From the NCBI GenBank assembly GCA_903813345.2, contig CAIIXF020000005.1, positions 40,709,394-40,773,393 of the forward strand: a stretch of 64,000 nt of DNA. Direction: 5' to 3'. How positions within the stretch are numbered: the stretch's first letter is position 1; the number at the start of each line of letters is the position of its first letter. The notes beneath the pieces are model-generated. The model saw only the letters and a program-made list of their open reading frames with translations, was not told where the DNA came from and made no database searches. Both the position numbers and the translations under genes were made by a program. Shown in pieces: positions 13,801 to 25,800 of the stretch. This DNA comes from Owenia fusiformis. Its lineage: Eukaryota; Annelida; Polychaeta; Sabellida; Oweniidae.

Positions 13801-16800
13801 TGAGCCAAATATTGACCTGATAGCTCAGAAAAAATAAATTCGAATTTTCTCTTCAGTCCTTGTTGCCCCTTTAAAATAGTTGTACATATGAATGATGATT
13901 TGATCTGCAGCTGTGCAAAACTCATAGACTTACATAAAAACTAATGACATTTTATAAAACAAAACATGCATCAATTCCTGGCCACCTCAAAAACAATCAT
14001 AACAATTGACATATTGCACTTAAAAATTGTAATTGCTTTAATTAATTATTAATTTAATTTTGATTAATTATAGTTATTTGAATATTTTGCAGGAACAACC
14101 ATCCAGCTCAGATGTTAAAATCTCTAAAGATTTATTAAATGAGAGAAGTATGCCCCACAATGGAGATAGACCTGTGCTCACAAATTTCAAGAAAGGTATC
14201 TCAGTTCATTTGATTTCATAAACCTGACTATGTGCACTTATGTCCTATGGTGTTTTTTAAACAATTTTACAATTGTTTCGAAAAAAGAAAATTCTATGTG
14301 TTTCACCAGAACCTGTATTAATATATATATTTACAGGGATTTCCTTAGTGTATTGGGAACTTAATATAAAGGGACTTACTCAGGGTATTGGGACTTCTTT
14401 GGTGTGTAGAGACTTCTCAGTCAGGATGTAGTGTATTGAGACTTACTCAGTGTATAGGGACATCCAAACAGTCCATTTGGGTTTGGAACAAGGATTTACT
14501 TGATGTATTGGTATCTATTCAGTATATAGTGCAGTGCATTTGGGACTTACTCAATAAATTAAGACTTCTCATTGTATAAGGACTCACCAAGTTTATTGGG
14601 ACTAACTCAATGTATAGGGACTCTCAGTGTATTGGGGCTTACTCATTGTATTAGGACTTCTTGGTGTATAGGGATGTACATATGTACTAAGTGTATGGGG
14701 ACTTCTCATTTTAAAGGGACTGTAATTTCAGTATATGCAGATCCTTACATGGAGCTGATACCTGCCAGATTGGGGTTCTTCATTCTCACACACAAAGCTC
14801 AAGAATCATTGGTAAGCATCTTGTCTTGCATCCCCTATGAATCGCTTATGAATATTTCATGAATACCCGTAATCAGGAATTATTCAGGTATATTCATGTC
14901 ACAAGAATATTATCGATGGGATCAGTATCTCCTGCTAAACTGGTAATTCTCTAGCTCTACTATAAATATGAACTTACTTGTTGCTCTATCTCTCGTGCAT
15001 TAAAATCATATGAGCTCTAAACTATTGTTTAGAGATAATACCCAGCTGTTCTCCATTTCTAAAGTAAAGATGTATTGGCATAATCCTTTGAAGTTAAAAC
15101 ACTAACATCTTAATTTCAACATTTCTGTGTTATCCATCTTGACAAATTATACCGGATTTTCTCGCATATACGCCCCCCTAAATTTAGGCCCATGGGCCAA
15201 AAATCGAATGTAGTACACTTATACGCCCATGTGCTTATAAAAAATGACTATTTATTGATTTTTTCAACAAATTCAAGGGTATTTTGTCACTGGCAAATCG
15301 TTCTGTCGTTACTTTGTTTCAACATTAAGTTCAACGCTGTGCCATAAGTGGCAGTGGTGGATCGTTCTGTTGTTACTTTGTTTTAACATTAAGTCCAAGG
15401 ATGTAGGTGACATTTCCATTATAATTCTTACAAAACATGCGGTAGAACTACAACAGTAGGTACGGTAAACCATTGTATTCATCAGCTCTTCTCACCTTTA
15501 CGCCCACTGGGCCAAAAATCGAAAGTAGTACACTTATACGCCCATGGGCGAAAAATAAGAGGTAAAATAACAGACGAAATTACCGCTTCTTTCAGTTATA
15601 CGCCCAGTAATTGATTCTTTTAGATGCAGCTTTTGGGGCAAATAGGGAGACCTCAACACTTCTATGTTATCCATGTTGACAAATTATAATTGATCCTAGA
15701 TGCAGCTTTTGGGGCAAATAATGAGACCTCAACACTTCTATTTTATCCATGTTGACAAATTTTAATTGATATCTAGATGCAGCTATTGGGGGAAATAATG
15801 AGACCTCAACACTTCTATGTTACCTATGTTGACCAATTATAATTGATTCTAGATGCAGCTATTGGGGCAAATAATGAGACCTCAACACTTCTATGTTATC
15901 CATGTTGACAAATTATAATTGATTCTAGATGCAGCTTTTGGGGCAAATAATGAGACCTCAACACTTCTATGTTATCCATGTTGACAAATTATAATTGATT
16001 CTAGATGCAGCTTTTGGGGCAAATAATGAGACCTCAACACTTCTATGTTATCCATGTTGACAAATTATAATTGATTCTAGATGCAGCTATTGGGGAAATA
16101 ATGAGACCTCAACACTTCTATGTTATCCATGTTGACAAATTATAATTGATTCTAGATGCAGCTTTTGGGGCAAATAATGAGACCTCAACACTTCTATGTT
16201 ATCCATGTTGACAAATTATAATTGATTCTAGATGCAGCTTTTGGGGCAAATAATGAGACCTCAACACTTCTATGTTATCCATGTTGACAAATTATAATTG
16301 ATTCTAGATGCAGCTTTTGGGGCAAATAATGAGACATTAACACTTCTATGTTATCCATGTTGACAAATTATAATTGATCCTAGATGCAGCCTTTGGGGCA
16401 AATAATGAGACCTCAACACTTCTATTTTATCCATGTCGACAAATTATAATTGATTCTAGATGCAGCTATTGGGGCAAATAATGAGACCTCAACACTTCTA
16501 TGTTATCCATGTTGACAAATTATAATTGATTCCTAGATGCAGCTATTGGGGCAAATAATGAGACCTCAACACTTCTATTTTATCCATGTTGACAAATTAT
16601 AATTGATCCTAGATGCAGCCTTTGGGGCAAATAATGAGACCTCAACACTTCTATTTTATCCATGTTGACAAATTATAATTGATTCTAGATGCAGCCTTTG
16701 GGGCAAATAATGAGACCTCAACACTTCTATTTTATCCATGTTGACAAATTATAATTGATTCTAGATGCAGCTATTGGGGAAATAATGAGACCTCAACACT

Positions 16801-19800
16801 TCTATGTTATCCATGTTGACAAATTATAATTGATTCTAGATGCAGCTTTTGGGGCAAATAATGAGACCTCAACACTTCTATGTTATCCATGTTGACAAAT
16901 TATAATTGATTCTAGATGCAGCTTTTGGGGCAAATAATGAGACCTCAACACTTCTATGTTATCCATGTTGACAAATTATAATTGATTCTAGATGCAGCTT
17001 TTGGGGCAAATAATGAGACCTCAACACTTCTATGTTATCCATGTTGACAAATTACAATTGATTCTAGATGCAGCTATTGGGGGAATTAATGAGACCTCAA
17101 CACTTCTATGTTACCTATGTTGACCACTTATAATTGATTCTAGATGCAGCTATTGGGGCAAATAATGAGACCTCAACACTTCTATGTTACCTATGTTGAC
17201 CACTTATAATTGATTCTAGATGCAGCTATTGGGGCAAATAATGAGACCTCAACACTTCTTTGTTACCTATGTTGACCAATTATAATTGATTCTAGATGCA
17301 GCTATTGGGGCAAATAATGAGACCTCAACACTTCTATGTTATCCATGTTGACAAATTATAATTGATTCTAGATGCAGCTTTTGGGGCAAATAATGAGACA
17401 TTAACACTTCTATGTTATCCATGTTGAGAAATTATAATTGATTCTAGATGCAGCTATTGGGGAAAATAATGAGACCTCAACACTTCTATGTTATCCATGT
17501 TGACAAATTATAATTGATCCTAGATGCAGCCTTTGGGGCAAATAATGAGACCTCAACACTTCTATTTTATCCATGTTGACAAATTATAATTGATTCTAGA
17601 TGCAGCTATTGGGGGAAATAATGAGACCTCAACACTTCTATGTTACCTATGTTGACCAATTATAATTGATTCTAGATGCAGCTATTGGGGCAACTAATGA
17701 GACCTCAGCACTTCTATGTTACCTATGTTGACCAATTATAATTGATTCTAGATGCAGCTATTGGGGCAAATAATGAGACCTCAACACTTCTATGTTATCC
17801 ATGTTGACAAATTATAATTGATTCTGGATGCAGCTTTTGGGGCAAATAATGAGATCGAGACCTCAACATTTCTATGTTATCCATGTTGACAAATTATAAT
17901 TGATTCTAGATGCAGCTATTGGGGCAAATAATGAGACCTCAACATTTCTATGTTATCCATGTTGACAAATTATAATTGATTCTGGATGCAGCTTTTGGGG
18001 CAAATAATGAGATCGAGACCTCAACATTTCTATGTTATCCATGTTGACAAATTATAATTGATTCTAGATGCAGCTTTTGGGGCAAATAATGAGACCTCAA
18101 CATTTCTATGTTATCCATGTTGACCAAACCCAAGATGCACTAAGAGAGGTAAATATAGAAAACTGGAACTGTTTTGAATTATCATTCGATTGTTTTTTTT
18201 AAATGATGAAAATCATTGACCAAGTAGTAGCAGTAGAAAAACACTAAACCAACCTGTTATCGATGCACAAAGTTGCTCTATGTAAGTCTAGTTGGTGAAT
18301 CAAACACTTCGATTTTTTTTAGAGAAAACTCAATCTTGATATATTTGATGATTCCTCGACCTTACCTTATTCTTAATATTAGTAAAGTTATGCCTTAACA
18401 TGTACGGGCATGAACATCACAAATGATGTCACATGTTAATCCTGTTATATGTACTTTGTATAATTATAGAATAAGTTTGTATCTGTATTATTTCAGTCTA
18501 TTGCATTGAGTATCAAGGACAAGTATCCTGATTGGAATAATATCAGAATAATTCCTAAATACAGGTAGGGCACTCTGAAAATTGCTTGTATGTTACATAT
18601 ATGTAAATCTAATAGAATAAGTGGATATTCCTACCAGTGTGATTTTAGTCTTTGACGAACTAACAAAATTATAACTAATGACTGGCAAACAATGTGGGAT
18701 CATACTTCAAATTGTATATTCTAGGTCATTCGCTGCCACATGGGGCTCATATGAGATCATGCGTGCTCAGCTGGAATGTATTGAAGAGTTACTACGAATG
18801 GGCATATGGGATTTTGCAGTGAACCTCAGTGGACTAGATTTGGCCATAAGAAGTGTGGATGACCTTAGTTTCACTTTGGCTCCATTTAGAGGTAATTGCC
18901 AATTAACAAAATATATTTTTACTGTTATTACACTGATTTCAGAAAGATTCTTTGGTCAATGATTTCACTAAAAGTAAATTGAAACACCGAAATTTGGGAT
19001 TTGGACTGCACAACAGGGTTTCATTCATGATTTTAGTCCTGGTGTTTGGTCCTTTCTGGCTACTGCCAATTAGGACCAAAATAAGCTATGAATCTGCCAC
19101 TATAGGAAAAATAAGGACTTTGTGTATCAGTGAAAAACCTGAAGAACAATTAGACTTCCAACCATTCAACAATGTTGTAATCAGTGTTACCTTGTTTATG
19201 TTGCAGGAAGAACATTCATGAGACTGAACAGACCAATTGACTACACCAAAGATAGGCCTGTTGTTAATGTTTGGTGAGTGACATATTCTGCCTCAAATAT
19301 GAATGGTATGTAGCATAATCACATAAATATGAATGGTATGTAGCATAATCACACAAATATGAATGGTATGTAGCATAATCACACAAATATGAATGGTATG
19401 TTGCATAATCACACAAATATGAATGGTATGTAGCATAATCACACAAATATGAATGGTATGTTGCATAATCACACAAATATGAATGGTATGTTGCATAATC
19501 ACATAAATATGAATGGTATGTTGCATAATCATACAAATATGAATGGTATGTTGCATAATCACACAAATATGAATGGTATGTTGCATAATCACATAAATAT
19601 GAATGGTATGTTGCATAATCACACAAATATGAATGGTATGTTGCATAATCACACAAATATGAATGGTATGTTGCATAATCACATAAATATGAATGGTATG
19701 TTGCATAATCACACAAATATGAATGGTATGTTGCATAATCACATAAATATGAATGGTATGTTGCATAATCACACAAATATGAATGGTATGTTGCATAATC

Positions 19801-22800
19801 ACACAAATATGAATGGTATGTTGCATAATCACATAAATATGAATGGTATGTTGCATAATCATACAAATATGAATGGTATGTTGCATAATCACACAAATAT
19901 GAATGGTATGTTGCATAATCACATAAATATGAATGGTATGTTGCATAATCACACAAATATGAATGGTATGTTGCATAATCACATAAATATGAATGGTATG
20001 TTGCATAATCATACAAACATTAATGGTATGTAGCATAATCACACAAATATGAATGGTATGTTGCATAATCACACAAATATGAATGGTATGTTGCATAATC
20101 ACACAAATATGAATGGTATGTTGCATAATCACACAAATATGAATGGTATGTAGCATAATCACACAAATATGAATGGTATGTTGCATAATCACACAAATAT
20201 GAATGGTATGTAGCATAATCACACAAATATGAATGGTATGTAGCATAATCACACAGATATGAATGGTGTGTAGCATAATCACACAAATATGAATGGTATG
20301 TAGCATAATCACACAAATATGAATGGTATGTTGCATAATCACACAAATATGAATGGTATGTTGCATAATCACACAAATATGAATGGTATGTAGCATAATC
20401 ACACAAATATGAATGGTATCTAGCATAATCACACAGATATGAATGGTATCTAGCATAATCACACAAATATGAATGGTATGTTGCATAATCACACAAATAT
20501 GAATGGTATGTAGCATAATCACACAGATATGAATGGTGTGTAGCATAATCACACAAATATGAATGGTATGTAGCATAATCACACAAATATGAATGGTATG
20601 TTGCATAATCACACAAATATGAATGGTATGTAGCATAATCACACAAATATGAATGGTATGTTGCATAATCACACAAATATGAATGGTATGTAGCATAATC
20701 ACACAGATATGAATGGTGTGTAGCATAATCACACAAATATGAATGGTATGTAGCATAATCACACAAATATGAATGGTATGTAGCATAATCACACAAATAT
20801 GAATGGTATGTTGCATAATCACACAAATATGAATGGTATGTAGCATAATCACACAAATATGAATGGTATGTTGCATAATCACACAAATATGAATGGTATG
20901 TAGCATAATCACACAGATATGAATGGTGTGTAGCATAATCACACAAATATGAATGGTATGTAGCATAATCACACAAATATGAATGGTATCTAGCATAATC
21001 ACACAGATATGAATGGTATCTAGCATAATCACACAAATATGAATGGTATGTTGCATAATCACACAAATATGAATGGTATGTAGCATAATCACACAGATAT
21101 GAATGGTGTGTAGCATAATCACACAAATATGAATGGTATGTAGCATAATCACACAAATATGAATGGTATGTTGCATAATCACACAAATATGAATGGTATG
21201 TAGCATAATCACACAAATATGAATGGTATGTTGCATAATCACACAAATATGAATGGTATGTAGCATAATCACACAAATATGAATGGTATGTTGCATAATC
21301 ACACAAATATGAATGGTATGTAGCATAATCACACAGATATGAATGGTGTGTAGCATAATCACACAAATATGAATGGTATGTAGCATAATCACGCAAATAT
21401 GATTGGTATGTTGCATAATCACACAGATATGAATCGAATCTAGCATAATCACACAAATATGAATGATATCTAGCATAATCACACAAATGTGAATGGTATC
21501 TAGCATAATCACATGTAGCATACATGAAGTGATTCATTAATCATCCCAACACATATGTAGGCTAATAATTTATCCTTATGAAATACCTCTTTATCATCAG
21601 AGAAGAGTAAGAAGTGTGTATTTAGGAAGATTTTTATGTTCAGATTCAATAATACCACACACCTTTGTAAATACTAGAAGGCATAATATGGATTTACAAA
21701 TTCTAATATTTCTAGGCATAAGTGTGATGGTCATGTGTATAACATTACTTGGAGGGAGCCAAGGCAGGAAAAAATATATAGTGCCTCTAACTGGGGAATA
21801 TATGCAAGGTACTAAATTGAATAAATTATGAGATGTAATTTGAAAACTTGTGTCTGCTTTGCATACATATTGCAATTAAGACTGATTTGACAACATTAGA
21901 CATTTAATTTTAGGGAATTCACAGATTATTTGGTCTCTCAGCAAAAGGAAGAAAAGATGACAAAGTTCCATTTCTTCCTGCAGACTTCATTCATTCCAGA
22001 TGAAACATTCATTCCATCAATACTACAGCAATCAAAGTTTAAGTAAGTATATTCTCATGAAAGGCTAGTATCTGATGTTTAAAAAGAATATGTGATTATT
22101 ATTACAATGTAGGCAATGAGGCAAGTGCAAGGGCCTTGAAAAAGTCATCTTTTGTGGAATATCATTGTCTTCTGAAAATACATTATACCTCAAAGGAAAA
22201 TCCAGCAAAATATTTGATTTGTAGACTGATTGATGTTGATATGCCACGTTTGTATTTTCACTTTGAATGCATTTTTATCCAGCTCAACATATGCTCACGG
22301 AACAATGCATCACATGAATCACTTTGGTGGCAACAACATCAACAATCTGTGCAGGCATTCAGATGATGTGGATTACTGCGGAAAGGTACACTTCATAACA
22401 TCAAAGCAAACATACATTTACAGTTAAACCTATGTATCCAAACAGTTTCTAAACACCTCTCAACATGGACACTTTTTTAATCTGCCATACACTTCCATGT
22501 TAAAAAACTCAAAATGTGATAATGGATTAGTCAGCTTGTACTGTACATGATATCAGAGGTATTAAGGGGTACTAACTAGACCTCATGATTCTATGTGTAT
22601 GCTGAATGGTATCATATCTGGAGCAAAAAGCTGATATAATTAATTGTAAATGTAATGTTTTCTAGGGCCCAGAGACATTCAAACCAGAACACATTCCTGA
22701 CATACAAGCGCATTCACATTGGTATTTCTTTGCTCGGAAATTCAGTGGTGATTCAAATGATGCAACACGTCTTAGTGTGATCAGCGATTTGAACAGAGAC

Positions 22801-25800
22801 ACCTATACCAAAGCAATGTTGGATATATTGACAGATGATTTGATACAGTAAGTGGAGATGATTTTGCAACATCTATATCACAGTTCTATATCACAACTAT
22901 AGCAAGGTATACATTGGATTATGATTTGGGATATTTGGGTTTTGTTTTCCTACTGACTGGTGTATTATATGTTCTGTAACAATCTTTGGTCTTTTTACTT
23001 TGACACTCTTGCATGTGTATACATATATTTCCCCATTGTCAAAAAGTTCCCCCCTTGGAAAAAACCTGGCAATCCCCCCCCCCCTTGGTAAAACCGCTCC
23101 CCCCAGGTAAATCCTGGCTACAGGCCTGTTTATTACATTAACTACAGTTTAATTTTGAATAATAATATCTTGTCAAAATCACTTTATTTGTATTGCTTTA
23201 TTATGGAATTGTGTATGTTCTATATTATCTCTTTATGCTATTATATAGCATAAAGAGAAATAATAATTTGCATCCCTGAATTTATAGAAAACATGTGAGT
23301 TTATAATAAATAGAACACCCTAGATTATAGTCATTTAATACATGATATATTAATATTCCATAGGATAAATATTATTTATCTGCCCTTGACACTTTTTATT
23401 GGTCACATTTGTATTTGCACATTGAATTTGAATTTGGCTGAATACAAGACATCTGATTGTAGAGGGCCTGGGCTGAAAGCATTTTTACCCCCCCCCCCAC
23501 CCCTCTTAAGAAAGTTGAAAATTGTACATTGAAATTCCAAGGTATTGCAATAGACAGAGTGACAGACCTCAGGCAGATTATATTTGCATTTGGATCCTGA
23601 ACCTCATATAGATTATGATTATTACTACAGAATCATCCCTATAACTTTTATTGTATTTATATTATATTCACGCCCGGTGATCGTGAAAATGGGACGGAGG
23701 GGGGAGCAAGCAATTTCTGGTAGAAAAATGAACAAATCTGCAAAAATTATTTTTTCAAGAAAAGGTTTATGATTTAAGACCTCAGGCAGTTTATGATTTA
23801 ATTGCTAAATGAATAGGCGCACGGTATGGTAAAATATGTCACGTATTCTACGAATTTTTTTTAGCCGATTCTCTTCTTAGGTATAAGATCTATTAAAAAA
23901 GGCGCAACGCAACCAACGTGCAAAAGTCAATGTTTTTGCTTTAAATCAAGCATCAACGGTCTACACAACCTGCAATAAATATTTGTAAGTGACATTATCA
24001 TCATAAAATTAATGACCTTAATGACTTTACAAAATATGTTTCCATACGTTGTATAAAAAATAATCGAAAATAATTAAAATGGGACGGAGGGGGGGGGGTA
24101 AAATGTCTATACGACATGATGAGAGATGTTACTTCACTTTATATCCAAATTTTCCCATTTTCTCCTCAATTACAATGGGTTAGGAATTGATTACAAGTTT
24201 TATTTTTATTTCATTTTCAAAAAATGACTTGTTACGCTTCTTTGGCGTAATAGGGGTTGCACCCATGGCATGAATGTGGCACATTCACTGGGAACCTTCC
24301 TAGCTGACTATTAAGTGTAAATTCTCTAGTCAGATCGGCTGATGGAACATGTTTTTTTTTGGCATTGCCAGTTGGCCGAGCAGTCTACAGCGCCAGGATC
24401 TCAGCTAGACAAAGACGTCATAACCATCAGGTCGTGAGTTGGAGACGCGTGAGCTTCTTGTATTTATTCAATTCTGCATAATTAAAATATATCGCATAAT
24501 TAATATCAAGTAGATTGTTACTTCGCTGTGAATAACTTACATTTTCGCTAAAACTTACATGTCCAAAGTGTGATGTGCTGTGTATGATATGCCTACAAAT
24601 CAGCAAGTAAAAACGTTAAGACAGGTACTGTATAAGTGGTAATTTTGCCTTATCATTTAATTTGCCTATTTCCTATTTTTTGCCAGGTTCGGAAAATTAA
24701 ATGTCGGAAATATTGTTTTTATAATGTTATCCATTGGAGGTTTCTTGTCATTAGGAAAATTAAAATTAGGAAAATGATGAAATTTGACCATTCGGAAAAT
24801 TAACCACTCGGATTAAATACCACTTATACAGTAAACATTTATAGATAAACAGTCTCCTGGAATATTTTGCCAACCTTAATTTGACCCCTCTAACTAAACC
24901 TAACAAGGAAAACATGTTATCAATTCCTGACCCTTTGTAATTGAGGAGATAATGGGAAAATCGGGATATAAAGTATCAAGTAACATCTCATATTATATTA
25001 TCACATCTATATATTTTATGATGATAATGTCACTTACAAATATTTATTGCAGGTTGTGTAGACCGTTGATGCTTGATTTAAAGCAAATACATTGACTTTT
25101 GCACGTTGGTGGCGTTGCGCCTTTTTTAATAGATCTTATACCTAAGAAGAGAATCGGCTAAAAAAATATTTTACCATACCGTGCGCCTATTCGTTTAGCA
25201 ATTAAATCATAAACCTTTTCTTGAAAAAATAATTTTTGCAGATTTGTTCATTTTTCTACCAGAAATTGCTTGCTCCCCCCCTCCGTCCCATTTTCACGAT
25301 CACCGGGCGTGATATTAGGTTTGATTATTTCCAGATACATGACAAACGCGATGATAGCAAAGCTCCATTTAGAACATAAAGATTTCTCCCTTGTTAAGGT
25401 CAACTCTGTTAGAGTACTTCCTCGACCAATAGGTGGCAATCCATGCTGTGAGGTTCCTCACCAGAGGGGGCTGCAGTCTGTACATGAATATGCGTACTGG
25501 CTCGAGGCAGAAGTGGTAATGTTTCCACCATGTAGTTTTTTTCACTAGTGCAGTATTGCGATCTTTATATGAGAGTTTACTTGTAAAGATCTAATAATAC
25601 TACATAAGATAGTGTACAAAGATATCTGTATGGAATCCACATACAGGGTGGGCAAAAAAAATGTTATCCTTATTAGATTCAATTGGTAACATTTTTTGGC
25701 CCACACTGTATAAAACTGTTATCTAGGTATTAACTGTTATCTGTTATCTAGTCTAGTTTAACTGTTATCTATTTCACATTCTACTCTGCCTACCTAAATT

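Noticed and set aside
15608-18126. CRISPR-like regular repeats
   Set aside because: The 76-bp units are contiguous, with no unique spacers, in an animal intron, and derive from an exon.
19264-21537. Very long minus-strand open frames (742, 505 and 250 codons) and a 194-codon plus-strand frame
   Set aside because: They are read-through of the 30-bp minisatellite, open because the unit is a multiple of three without stops in several frames. The protein repeats are period-10 artefacts, and the region is an intron.
19273-21914. Apparent loss of ~50 residues of the GT14 core between MRLNRPIDY and EFTDYL
   Set aside because: The missing segment is present as exon 21716-21808 (phase 2-2), which restores the KCDGHVYN...SASNWGIYAR block.
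23669-25311. Calling the element a Transib/protoRAG transposon
   Set aside because: Only the CAC start and 5-bp duplication agree; the heptamer does not, and there is no RAG-like coding sequence. Kept as an open question instead.
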